In this document: positions 26,726 through 34,893 of the stretch, piece after piece
Layout of the letters: every line of letters begins with the position of its first letter
How positions within the stretch are numbered: the first letter of the stretch is position 1
DNA from: DSSM01 sp964484125
GTDB taxonomy: Bacteria > Bacteroidota > Ignavibacteria > Tepidaquicellales > Tepidaquicellaceae
Reading direction: 5' to 3'
Length of the DNA stretch: 64,000 nucleotides
Assembly (NCBI GenBank): GCA_964484125.1
Contig: CAZAEK010000003.1
Location: 143,775 to 207,774 of the forward strand
The notes under the pieces: generated by a model
Seen by the model: only the letters and a program-made list of their open reading frames with translations
Told to the model about the DNA's origin: nothing
Databases searched by the model: none
Translations under genes and position numbers: made by a program

Positions 26726-27472
26726 TTACTTAATTGTATATTTTGCGAGATTTTCGAGTTGTTCAATTGTATTGACGCCTTCAATTTCAATACTACTATC
26801 AGCAGGTATTGCACCAATTTTTAAGCCATTTTTCTTGAAATAGGTGAATACATCAGTCAGATAATATTCCTGCTGAGCATTGTCAGCTTTTAAAGTTTTA
26901 AGAGCATCAAACAATATTTCGCTTTTTATTATATAAATCCCTGAATTAATTTCATTACATTTCTTTTGTTCTTCCGAAGCATCTTTGTGTTCTACTATAT
27001 CAATAAAATCGCCATTTTCATTTCTTATAATTCTGCCATAACCATCAGGTTTTTCAACAATGGCAGAAATTAAAGTTGCATCAAAATTACCTGAAACATG
27101 GTAATCAAGAAACTTTTTTAAAGTTTTTTCAGACAGCAGAGGAACGTCACCTGAAAGAATCATAATCATTCCTTTAAAATCGCGTAACTGATTTTCAGTT
27201 TGCATTACAGCATGACCTGTTCCGAGTTGCTGATCCTGATGAGCAAAATCAATTTTATCTCTGTATTGAGCAAATTTCTCTGTAACAAAATCAATAACTG
27301 ATTTTTTCTGATGTCCTACGATTACGATTATTTTGTCGGAGTGGATTTTTAATGCGAGCTCAACTACATACTGTATCATTGGTTTCCCGTTTAGCTCAAA
27401 CATAACTTTAGCTTTTTCAGGGTTTTTCATTCTTTTGCCTTTACCGGCGGCGAGAATTACAACTGCGAGCAA
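26726..27472 (-). CDS. GlmU-like N-acetylglucosamine-1-phosphate uridylyltransferase, single domain
   Basis: A 248-residue nucleotidyltransferase with the pyrophosphorylase signature ILAAGKGKRMKN, then KVMFELNGKPMIQYV, QQLGTGHAV, LSGDVPLL, GYGRIIRNENG, EHKDASEEQK and NSGIYIIK. These match the GlmU N-terminal domain (UDP-GlcNAc pyrophosphorylase) closely. The C-terminal left-handed beta-helix acetyltransferase of canonical GlmU (about 450 residues in total) is absent, and the frame closes cleanly one base before panD's downstream end. Another protein must acetylate glucosamine-1-phosphate if this serves the normal route. It lies between panD and the glmM-like gene. Confidence 0.82.
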   Translation of the reverse strand: MLAVVILAAGKGKRMKNPEKAKVMFELNGKPMIQYVVELALKIHSDKIIVIVGHQKKSVIDFVTEKFAQYRDKIDFAHQDQQLGTGHAVMQTENQLRDFKGMIMILSGDVPLLSEKTLKKFLDYHVSGNFDATLISAIVEKPDGYGRIIRNENGDFIDIVEHKDASEEQKKCNEINSGIYIIKSEILFDALKTLKADNAQQEYYLTDVFTYFKKNGLKIGAIPADSSIEIEGVNTIEQLENLAKYTIK

Positions 27473-27473
27473 A

Positions 27474-27836
27474 TTACTTCCTTTTTTTATTTACAATTTT
27501 ATTTTTTTCATTCACAAAAATCATTTTTGGCTTGAAATTTTTTAATTCCTTTTCGTCATATAATCCATAGCTCATAATAATTATTATATCTCCTTTTTGT
27601 CCCAACCTTGCAGCAGGTCCGTTAAGGCATACTACTCCGCTGTTTCTTTCTCCGGGAATTAAATAAGTTTCAAACCTATGTCCGTTATTTACGTTTACAA
27701 CGCTTACCTGTTCATAAGGGAGCAAATCTGCCGCATCCATCAGCGCTTTATCAAGAGTAAGCGAGCCGGCATATTGCAACTCGGCTTGTGTTACAGTTGC
27801 TCTGTGTATTTTCGATTTACATAATATTCTTTGCAT
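27474..27836 (-). CDS. panD: Aspartate 1-decarboxylase precursor
   Basis: Makes beta-alanine from aspartate for pantothenate. At 120 residues it is standard length. The pyruvoyl group forms by self-cleavage between Gly24 and Ser25 in LQYAGSLTLD. The N-terminal MQRILCKSKIHRATVTQA, the middle NNGHRFETYLI and GERNSGVVCLNGPAARL are characteristic. It sits 19 bases after panC, so both branches needed for pantothenate condensation are made together. It is followed directly by the glmU-like gene. Confidence 0.96.
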   Translation of the reverse strand: MQRILCKSKIHRATVTQAELQYAGSLTLDKALMDAADLLPYEQVSVVNVNNGHRFETYLIPGERNSGVVCLNGPAARLGQKGDIIIIMSYGLYDEKELKNFKPKMIFVNEKNKIVNKKRK

Positions 27837-27855
27837 CTTTTACTGTTATCCTTTT

Positions 27856-28725
27856 TTACTGGTATTTGTAATTAAACGAAACATTGTCAATTAATCTTGT
27901 ATTACCCATATAAGCGGCAAGTGAAATAATTATATCACCCTTATATTTTTTCAGATCATTAATTTCTGTTAGTTTTGAATTGTCAGTTATTGATAAATAT
28001 TGAAGTTTTATTTTATCTGATTTTCTGTTGATATAATTAGTAACAACATTTTTAACCGATTCTGTATCGGTAATTTTATAATCGGTAATCATCTTTTTCC
28101 CTTCAATCAATGCTTCATAAATAACTGCTGCTTCCTGCTTCTCTTCTTCAGTCAGATATGAATTTCTTGAACTCTTTGCAAGTCCATTTGTTTCTCTGAC
28201 AGTGTCGCAGACAATAACTTCAGTATCAATGTTTAAATCTTCTACCAATCTTTTTATTATAACTGCCTGCTGTGCATCTTTTTGTCCGAAATATGCTTTA
28301 TGTGGCTTAACAATATTAAACAATTTAGTAACTATGGTAGAAACGCCTTTAAAATGTCCGGGTCTGTATTGACCTTCGAGTCTGTTGGAGATCTCTTCAA
28401 CATTAACGAAAGTAAAGTAATCTTTAGGATACATTAATTCCGGTTCAGGGTAAAAAATATAATTAACACCTGCACTTTTACAAAGATGAAAATCTCTTAA
28501 AAAATCTCTCGGATATTTATCGAGGTCTTCATGGGGCAAAAACTGAGTTGGGTTAACAAATATGCTAACCACAACGATGTCGCATTCCAGTCTTGCTTTT
28601 TCAATTAAAGCAAGGTGACCTTCGTGAAGGAATCCCATAGTAGGTACCAACCCGATGGTTTTAAAAGTAACCCTGTGATAATCTGATATCATTTGCAGGG
28701 CTTGAATTTCTTTTAAAACTTTCAC
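27856..28725 (-). CDS. panC: Pantothenate synthetase
   Basis: Condenses pantoate with beta-alanine using ATP. A 289-residue nucleotidyltransferase-fold enzyme with the signature LVPTMGFLHEGHLALIEKA (HxGH motif HEGH), VSIFVNPTQF, YFGQKDAQQAVIIKRLV and RETNGLAKSSRNSYL (KMSKS-like serine region). Full length for the family. It follows accD by 48 bases and precedes panD, consistent with a CoA/acyl-lipid metabolic grouping within a long minus-strand operon. Confidence 0.96.
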   Translation of the reverse strand: MKVLKEIQALQMISDYHRVTFKTIGLVPTMGFLHEGHLALIEKARLECDIVVVSIFVNPTQFLPHEDLDKYPRDFLRDFHLCKSAGVNYIFYPEPELMYPKDYFTFVNVEEISNRLEGQYRPGHFKGVSTIVTKLFNIVKPHKAYFGQKDAQQAVIIKRLVEDLNIDTEVIVCDTVRETNGLAKSSRNSYLTEEEKQEAAVIYEALIEGKKMITDYKITDTESVKNVVTNYINRKSDKIKLQYLSITDNSKLTEINDLKKYKGDIIISLAAYMGNTRLIDNVSFNYKYQ

Positions 28726-28773
28726 GATTTTTTAAATAAATTAATAAAACTTAAGTTAATGTCAGAAAGAAAG

Positions 28774-29616
28774 TTAATTTAATAAATGAGTCAATATCTG
28801 TGATAATTTATCTTTCAAATCTTTTCTGTTTACAATAATATCAACAAATCCGTGTTCGAGAAGGAATTCGGAACGTTGGAAACCTTTCGGGAGATCTTTT
28901 CCTGTTGCCTGCTTTATAACTCTCGGACCTGCAAAACCAATAAGAGCATTTGGCTCAGCTATGTTAATATCTCCCTGCATAGCAAAAGATGCACTTGCAC
29001 CACCTGTGGTCGGATCTGTAATTATAGAAATATATGGAATACCTTCTTCGTAAAGTCTTGCAATTCTTGAACTTGTTTTTGCAAGCTGCATAAGTGATAT
29101 ACCGCCTTCCATCATTCTTGCACCACCGCTTGCCGATATAATAATCAATGGGTGGCGTGTTTTGGCACTTTTATCTGCAGCTCTGGCGATTTTTTCTCCG
29201 AGAACGCTTCCCATACTTCCTCCTATAAACTTGAAATCCATAGCACATAATACAACATCAATTCCGTTAATCTTACCGGTTGCAGTTCTGATTGCATCAT
29301 ATAAACCGGTTTTATTAATAGTTTCTTCTATTCTTTTTTTGTATGGTTTTGTGTCAGTGAATCCAAGTGTATCAACAGATTTCATTTTTCTGTCAAATTC
29401 TTTCATTGTACCTTCATCAAAAAGAATACTGAAATATTCTTCACTACCGATTCGGAAATGATAACCGCATTTAATACAAACATATTTATTAGCTTCCCAT
29501 TGTTTCTTGTGAATCAGCTCTCCGCATTCTTCACATTTTACCCACATCCCGTCCGGTAAGTCCTGCTTCGGAACTTCAGTTGTGATGTTTTCCTTAGAAC
29601 GTTTAAACCATGCCAT
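28774..29616 (-). CDS. accD: Acetyl-CoA carboxylase carboxyltransferase subunit beta
   Basis: A 280-residue crotonase-fold subunit that, with AccA, transfers carboxyl from biotin to acetyl-CoA to form malonyl-CoA. It has the N-terminal four-cysteine zinc ribbon (CEECGELIHKKQ ... CIKCGYH) and the oxyanion-forming ASGGARMMEGGISLMQLAKT and TDPTTGGASASFAMQGD loops, with EPNALIGFAGPRVI typical of AccD. It lies 11 bases downstream of tsaB and upstream of panC; accA is not in the window. Confidence 0.96.
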   Translation of the reverse strand: MAWFKRSKENITTEVPKQDLPDGMWVKCEECGELIHKKQWEANKYVCIKCGYHFRIGSEEYFSILFDEGTMKEFDRKMKSVDTLGFTDTKPYKKRIEETINKTGLYDAIRTATGKINGIDVVLCAMDFKFIGGSMGSVLGEKIARAADKSAKTRHPLIIISASGGARMMEGGISLMQLAKTSSRIARLYEEGIPYISIITDPTTGGASASFAMQGDINIAEPNALIGFAGPRVIKQATGKDLPKGFQRSEFLLEHGFVDIIVNRKDLKDKLSQILTHLLN

Positions 29617-29627
29617 TTGATATTATT

Positions 29628-30248
29628 TTACTTTATAATTTTTTTTACAGGTTCGAATTCTTTCATATAGAAAGGTTCTGAAACAGCTATATTTGTTATT
29701 TTATTTTCTTCAATCATTTTCATCGTCAATCTGTAATGTGTATCGAAAAAAACAATTTCATCATTTTGATATATTAGTAATTCATTTTCGTTTCTTTTAA
29801 TGCTTCCGGGTTCAGTAACAAAATAGTCAGAATCCAAAACCATCTCGCCTTTCCTTATATGATATCTTCCGCAATAGTATTCATTTGTTTTCGAGTTTGA
29901 AGGAATTAAAGCAATAATAACAATTCCTTCCTTTGTATCCGGATAACTATTTGCGAGTATATCCAGAGAATTAACCTGAACCAGTTTAGCACCTGTTGAA
30001 AGGCAAATGCCTTTTGAAATCGCTGAACCAACTCTTAGCCCTGTGAAAGAACCCGGACCATTTGCAAGACTAAAATAATCAATATCTTTTAAGTTACACC
30101 GATTAGCTTTAAAATCTTCAACAATACGGTATATAATCATATCAGCATTTTTCTCGCCTTTAAGTATCCTGCGGAACAATTCATTCCCGTTTACCCAATA
30201 GCTGTATCCGGGATTATAAGAAGCCGTATCAACAAGTAAGATATTCAA
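29628..30248 (-). CDS. tsaB: tRNA threonylcarbamoyladenosine biosynthesis protein TsaB
   Basis: A 206-residue ASKHA-fold protein, a non-catalytic partner of TsaD in t6A37 modification of tRNA. The motif SLANGPGSFTGLRVGSAISKG is diagnostic; the N-terminal ILLVDTAS is the first nucleotide-binding loop remnant. The C-terminal half is short and divergent, as is usual for TsaB. It is adjacent to tsaE, another component of the same TsaBDE complex, with a 33-base gap. Confidence 0.9.
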   Translation of the reverse strand: MNILLVDTASYNPGYSYWVNGNELFRRILKGEKNADMIIYRIVEDFKANRCNLKDIDYFSLANGPGSFTGLRVGSAISKGICLSTGAKLVQVNSLDILANSYPDTKEGIVIIALIPSNSKTNEYYCGRYHIRKGEMVLDSDYFVTEPGSIKRNENELLIYQNDEIVFFDTHYRLTMKMIEENKITNIAVSEPFYMKEFEPVKKIIK

Positions 30249-30281
30249 AATAATTCAATAAAAATACAAAAAAATAATTAC

Positions 30282-30716
30282 TTATTCAGTTTCAATAATT
30301 CTCTCATTTTCATTTTCACCGTATCCGAAAGTAACAGTTTTAAGATGTCTGTTAAGGTATTTTTCTGCTATATCGCTCCATTCAATCAGCGAAATTGAGC
30401 TTTTATCGTTAATATATTCGTCAAATCCAATAGTAGTTAATTCTTCTGGATTATTGATTCTGTAAAGATCAAAATGAAAAATCTTTAAACCTTTAAACAA
30501 ACCGTAATCTGCGAAATATTCATTTACAATAAGAAAGGTCGGACTGTTAACTATTTCAGAAACGTGGAAATAGGAAGCGATGCCTTTGACAAATTGTGTT
30601 TTACCTGTACCGAGATTACCTTTCAGCCCGATTACGGAACCCGGTGATAAATCAGCGGCATACCTTTTCCCTATTTCAATAGTTTCTTCCTGACTTTTGC
30701 TTGTATATACCTTCAT
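30282..30716 (-). CDS. tsaE: tRNA t6A biosynthesis ATPase TsaE
   Basis: A 144-residue P-loop ATPase that drives the TsaBD complex in t6A synthesis. It has Walker A LKGNLGTGKTQFVKG, the switch-like SPTFLIVNEY, the HFDLYRI stretch, GFDEYI and LIEWSD (Walker B-like), in the order of the family. It begins immediately (0 bases) after the stop of porX, so translation of the T9SS regulator and of this housekeeping ATPase is closely linked. tsaB follows. Confidence 0.93.
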   Translation of the reverse strand: MKVYTSKSQEETIEIGKRYAADLSPGSVIGLKGNLGTGKTQFVKGIASYFHVSEIVNSPTFLIVNEYFADYGLFKGLKIFHFDLYRINNPEELTTIGFDEYINDKSSISLIEWSDIAEKYLNRHLKTVTFGYGENENERIIETE

Positions 30717-32276
30717 TTATTTTGATTCAAGGTTAATAACAGGTAATATCATCTCCTCAGTAGATATTCCACCGTGCTGAAAAGTATCGTTATATTTTGA
30801 AAGATACTGATGATAATCAGTTGGATAAACGAAATAAAAATCTTCCTTAGCGATAATATAATTCACCAATCCATTTCTGACAGGGAATTTATAATCAAGA
30901 GGATTTCTTATAAAGAGAGCATTTCTTGCATCGGCTTTAACATTTTTCCCGTATTTATATCGCAGATTTGGTGCGGATTCTCTATCTCCGTGAACTTTAA
31001 CACCGTGAAGACATCTGATACTTCCGTGGTCTGTTGTAATAATAATTCTGATATCTGGTTTGCCTGCAAGTTGTCTTAGCATACCAAAAAAACTTGAGTG
31101 CTCAAACCATGATGATGTAAGAGAGCGATATGCGGAATCATCCGGAGCGATTTCTTTAAGAATTGCGTTATCACTTCTTGAGTGGGCAATCATATCAACA
31201 AAGTTAATAACAATAGCATTAAGCTGGCTTTCGGAAAATGATGTTATTTTATTTTCTATACCGCGGGAAAAATCCGAATCCATAATCTTGGTATATCTGA
31301 TTTCATTCCTTAGTCTGATGCGTTTGCGTTCAAAAAGTTTTATAAGGAATTCCTTTTCGTAATTATTTTTTGAGTTTTCATCATCGTTACCTTTCCATAG
31401 TTCAGGATAGTGCTTTTCAATTTCACTTGGAAACAGACCTGCAAAGATTGCATTGCGACAATAAGGAGTTGCAGTTGGTAAAATTGAGTAATAATATTCT
31501 TTTGTAATTTTAAAAAAAGCGGAAAGAAACTTTTCCATTACAAGCCACTGATCTAATCTCATACAATCAACCACAAAAAAATAAGTTGATTTAAAATCAT
31601 TGATGTTTGGAATTATATATCTCTCAACAATTTCATTCGATAGAACAGGGCGTTCAGATTTATCATTAACCCAGTTAATATAATTTTTCTCGACAAATTT
31701 TGAAAATTCTACATTGATTTCACGTCTTTGGTCATTAGCCGTTTGCTTTAATCCGAGTTCAGGATGTTCATCAAGTTCCATTTCCCAGTTAGTGAGTTTT
31801 ATATGTAAGTCAATCCATTCTTTCCACCCGGGGTTATTCATAAGTTCAAGTGATATTCGGTTAAATTCCTGAATGTAATCCCTTGAGACTACGCTGCCTT
31901 TAATTTTTTGCCCCTGAATAATTTTTTTACAAACGAGCAATACCTGATTGGGATTAACCGGTTTGATAAGGTAATCCGCAATTTTTTTCCCAATTGCTTC
32001 TTCCATTAAAGATTCAGTCTCATTTTTTGTAACCATTACTATTGGGAGGTTTGGCTTTGTTTCTTTTATTTCGAGCAATGTTTCCAGTCCTCCCATTCCC
32101 GGCATCATTTCGTCGAGAAATACAAGGTCAAATTCGTTTTCACCTATAAGTCTTATGGCATCCTCGCCATTAGTAGATTCAACTACGTTATATCCCTTTT
32201 GCCTGAGGAACAATATATTAGATTTCAGAAGTTCTATTTCGTCATCTACCCAAAGAATTTTATTATTTGTTTCCAT
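30717..32276 (-). CDS. porX: PorX-type response regulator with PglZ/alkaline phosphatase-like domain
   Basis: A 519-residue two-domain protein matching the T9SS regulator PorX. Residues 5-125 are a receiver (ILWVDDE, phospho-acceptor Asp55 in FLDEMMPG, TKN, and Lys in YLIKPVNPNQ). The remainder is a PglZ-like alkaline phosphatase-superfamily domain with FVVDCMRLDQW, NFVDMIAHSRSD, ITTDHGS and the HGGIST motif near the C-terminus, the metal-binding residues of the fold. PorX of Porphyromonas has the same layout and length and controls T9SS expression with PorY and SigP; PorX is reported to act as a phosphodiesterase on nucleotides. Cargo proteins in this window fit that role. Confidence 0.88.
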   Translation of the reverse strand: METNNKILWVDDEIELLKSNILFLRQKGYNVVESTNGEDAIRLIGENEFDLVFLDEMMPGMGGLETLLEIKETKPNLPIVMVTKNETESLMEEAIGKKIADYLIKPVNPNQVLLVCKKIIQGQKIKGSVVSRDYIQEFNRISLELMNNPGWKEWIDLHIKLTNWEMELDEHPELGLKQTANDQRREINVEFSKFVEKNYINWVNDKSERPVLSNEIVERYIIPNINDFKSTYFFVVDCMRLDQWLVMEKFLSAFFKITKEYYYSILPTATPYCRNAIFAGLFPSEIEKHYPELWKGNDDENSKNNYEKEFLIKLFERKRIRLRNEIRYTKIMDSDFSRGIENKITSFSESQLNAIVINFVDMIAHSRSDNAILKEIAPDDSAYRSLTSSWFEHSSFFGMLRQLAGKPDIRIIITTDHGSIRCLHGVKVHGDRESAPNLRYKYGKNVKADARNALFIRNPLDYKFPVRNGLVNYIIAKEDFYFVYPTDYHQYLSKYNDTFQHGGISTEEMILPVINLESK

Positions 32277-32327
32277 AATTCAATTATTTAAGTTTCAAAG
32301 GTGTAAACAAAATTTTTTCTGATAAAA

Positions 32328-33749
32328 TTATTTTTTAATTAATAAACAAATATTTTCAATATGATGGGTTTGCGGGAACATATCAACGGGCTGGATTTTT
32401 TCAATCGAATATTTACCCGTTGAGCAAATCGCCGCAATATCCCTTGCCTGAGTAACAGGATTACAACTAATATACACAATTTTTTTGAATGAAGTTTCGG
32501 ATAAAATTTTGCATATATCCGGATGCAGACCTGATCGTGGCGGATCTAAAATAATTTTAGTTGCTGAAAGATTTATATCTCCCGATAAAATTTCTTTCTT
32601 CAGATATTCTTTTATATCAGAAAGAACAAACTCCGCATTCCCAATTCCATTAATTTCTGCATTTTCTTTTGCATTTTCAATTGCTTCCTCAATAAGTTCA
32701 ACACCAGTAACTTTTTTAACCCTGTCTGCGATAAAAAGTGAAATTGAACCTGTACCGCAATATAAATCCAATACAACATCATCTCTATCCGGCTCAAGAT
32801 ATTCCATTGCAACAGAATATAGTTTTTCTGCCTGAATGGTATTTGTCTGGAAAAAAGAATTTGGTGAAATTTTAAAAATTAAATCACGGATTTTGTTATT
32901 CAGCTTTTCTAATATAAATCCATCTCCGAAAATAATTTTCAAGTCCTCTCCGAAAGCAACCTGAGCTTTTTTAGTTGAAAATGAATTTACAAAAGTGGTA
33001 ACTTCTGGAATTTCTGATTTAATAAGGTTTGAGTATTCATTTATTAATTGCTCGTTATAATCATAGGTAACGAGGTTAAGCATTAAATCACCGGTATTTT
33101 TAGTTTGCCTTATGATAAGAAACCTCAGAAAACCGGAGTGGGTTTTAGTTGAGTAAATTGATGTCCCTTTTGTTTTGAAAAATTCCCGCGTTAAATTAAG
33201 TATTCTATTTGAAATTTCAGATTGTAAAAAACACTTTTCAATATCGAGAACTTTAGTATAAAATTTCGGCACATGCAAACCAAGTGCGAAATCAGGAACT
33301 GGCTTACCATCAACCGGTACATCGTACCACTTATCGTCAGAAAAAGAAAATTCCATTTTATTTCTGTAATTATAGAAGTCATCTGAGCCAATAACTGCAG
33401 GGATTTCAGGTATTCTGAAACCGCCAATTCTTTCAAAGGCATCAACTACAACTTTACGTTTATATTCGAGTTGATTTTGATATGGCAGGTATTGAAATTT
33501 ACAACCGCCGCATGTTCCGAAATGCTTGCATCTTGGTTCAATTCTGTTTTCAGACTTTTCAGTCAGCTCCATTAACTTTGCTTCTGCGTAGCCCGATTTT
33601 TTCCTGATAATCTCAACAATAGCTTTATCACCTGGAATAAGTTTTTCAACAAATATTACAAAACCCTCTTCAGTTTTAAAAATACCTTTTCCCTCTGTAC
33701 TTAAATCTGTTATTGAAACGTTAAGCTGTGTTCCTTTTTTGACATTCAT
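32328..33749 (-). CDS. rlmD: 23S rRNA (uracil-C5)-methyltransferase, RlmD type
   Basis: A 473-residue S-adenosylmethionine methyltransferase with an N-terminal TRAM domain (about 1-60), iron-sulphur cysteines in RCKHFGTCGGCKFQYL, SAM-binding VLDLYCGTGSISLF, the catalytic Asp region LDPPRSG and nucleophile Cys in VYISCNPVTQARD. RlmD/RumA methylates U1939 of 23S rRNA; RlmC-like specificity cannot be ruled out. The frame also allows an ATG at 33764, but a TATAAT-like sequence overlaps it, so the ATG at 33749 (MNVKKGTQ) seems likelier. The first gene of the minus-strand string. Confidence 0.88.
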   Translation of the reverse strand: MNVKKGTQLNVSITDLSTEGKGIFKTEEGFVIFVEKLIPGDKAIVEIIRKKSGYAEAKLMELTEKSENRIEPRCKHFGTCGGCKFQYLPYQNQLEYKRKVVVDAFERIGGFRIPEIPAVIGSDDFYNYRNKMEFSFSDDKWYDVPVDGKPVPDFALGLHVPKFYTKVLDIEKCFLQSEISNRILNLTREFFKTKGTSIYSTKTHSGFLRFLIIRQTKNTGDLMLNLVTYDYNEQLINEYSNLIKSEIPEVTTFVNSFSTKKAQVAFGEDLKIIFGDGFILEKLNNKIRDLIFKISPNSFFQTNTIQAEKLYSVAMEYLEPDRDDVVLDLYCGTGSISLFIADRVKKVTGVELIEEAIENAKENAEINGIGNAEFVLSDIKEYLKKEILSGDINLSATKIILDPPRSGLHPDICKILSETSFKKIVYISCNPVTQARDIAAICSTGKYSIEKIQPVDMFPQTHHIENICLLIKK

Positions 33750-33866
33750 ACTGTAAAAATACATTATAGGTAATTAAAAAAACAGTTTTTAAATTATTGA
33801 TTTACTGAAAATAAATTTCGGGAATATTTTTAATTTTAATTATCGAAGATAAAAAAATATTTGAAA

Positions 33867-33874
33867 TAAATTTG
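33867..33874 (+). promoter_or_regulatory. Possible -7 element for the CxCHG cargo gene
   Basis: TAAATTTG (TAnnTTTG type) lies 77 bases before the start codon, with a TTTG about four bases upstream that is too close for a -33 box. Other AT-rich matches nearby make this uncertain. Confidence 0.2.
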
Positions 33875-33951
33875 GTTGTTTATATTAATTTGAATTATTT
33901 TTTGTTATATTCATATAGCTACGTTTTAAAGTTTTAAAGAAAGGAGTCAAA

Positions 33952-34761
33952 ATGACCAAATCTCTTACAAAAATTATATCTGCTGTTGCAGTATTATTAT
34001 TGATTACCATAACATCAGTTATGCTTTATGCATTTTCCGGTGGCATTACAGGAGTAACAAAAAAAGGTTTGTCACCGGGATGCACTTGTCACGGACCTTC
34101 TCCAACCTCATCAACTCAAGTCAGTTTCATAGGACCTGATACAGTAATAGCAGGACAGTCAGTACAATATACAATTGTAGTTGCAAACTCAACTCAGGTA
34201 GCTGCCGGTGTTGATATTGCTGTAGAAAGAGGAACTCTCGCAGCGGCAAATTCACAACTTAGATTGCAATCAGGCGAGCTGACACATAATTCACCAATTG
34301 GATTCACATCCGGGAGTGTATCAATACCTTTTAATTATACTGCACCCCTTACTATAGGTCTTGATACAATCTATGCAAATGGAAATGCAGTAAACCTTAG
34401 CGGAACATCATCCGGAGATTTCTGGAATTTTGCAGCGAATAAAAAAATTGTAGTAAAAAATGCTTCATCAATCAAAGAGGTGAGCAATAAAATACCTGAT
34501 GGTTTCGAACTTAAACAAAATTTTCCAAATCCATTTAACCCTTCCACCAAAATCAGGTTTGCTTTACCTGCTAATTCGAATGTAATATTAACTGTAATGG
34601 ATATTAACGGAAAAGTTGTAGCAGAGCTATACAACGGGGCATTAAAAGCCGGAAGTTATGAATATGATTTTAACGCAAAAAATTTATCAAGTGGAATATA
34701 CTTTTACAAACTCTCTGCAGATAATTACAGCGAAGTCAGGAAAATGTCTTTAATAAAATAA
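33952..34761 (+). CDS. Secreted Cys-rich choice-of-anchor-like protein with T9SS sorting domain
   Basis: A 269-residue exported protein with a signal peptide (about 1-27). A PGCTCHGPSP motif begins at about residue 42, followed by an immunoglobulin-like domain to about 175 (FIGPDTVIAGQSVQYTIVV...), and then a type A T9SS sorting domain (FELKQNFPNPFNPSTKI ... SGIYFYKLSADNYSEVRKMSL). The N-terminal arrangement matches the choice-of-anchor V family, where a Cys-x-Cys-His-like or CxxCH segment precedes a Reelin-like domain; whether it binds heme or metal is unknown. It has a strong AAAGGAG ribosome site and a strong terminator, so it is probably a monocistronic, well-expressed gene. Confidence 0.75.
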   Translation: MTKSLTKIISAVAVLLLITITSVMLYAFSGGITGVTKKGLSPGCTCHGPSPTSSTQVSFIGPDTVIAGQSVQYTIVVANSTQVAAGVDIAVERGTLAAANSQLRLQSGELTHNSPIGFTSGSVSIPFNYTAPLTIGLDTIYANGNAVNLSGTSSGDFWNFAANKKIVVKNASSIKEVSNKIPDGFELKQNFPNPFNPSTKIRFALPANSNVILTVMDINGKVVAELYNGALKAGSYEYDFNAKNLSSGIYFYKLSADNYSEVRKMSLIK

Positions 34762-34783
34762 ATTTTTTTAAATAAATAATTAA

Positions 34784-34817
34784 CGGTTACCTTAAAATTA
34801 AGGTAACTGTTTTTTTA
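34784..34817 (+). terminator. Rho-independent terminator after the cargo gene
   Basis: A 10-bp perfect stem (GTTACCTTAA / TTAAGGTAAC, loop AA) extended by a G-U and a C-G pair, followed at once by seven T residues. It separates the cargo gene from kdsD. Confidence 0.88.
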
Positions 34818-34893
34818 TTTGCTTTTTATAGCAACATTCTTTTGTATTACTTTCTTATATAAATTCTTGTAATTTTGTACAACAAAACACAAT

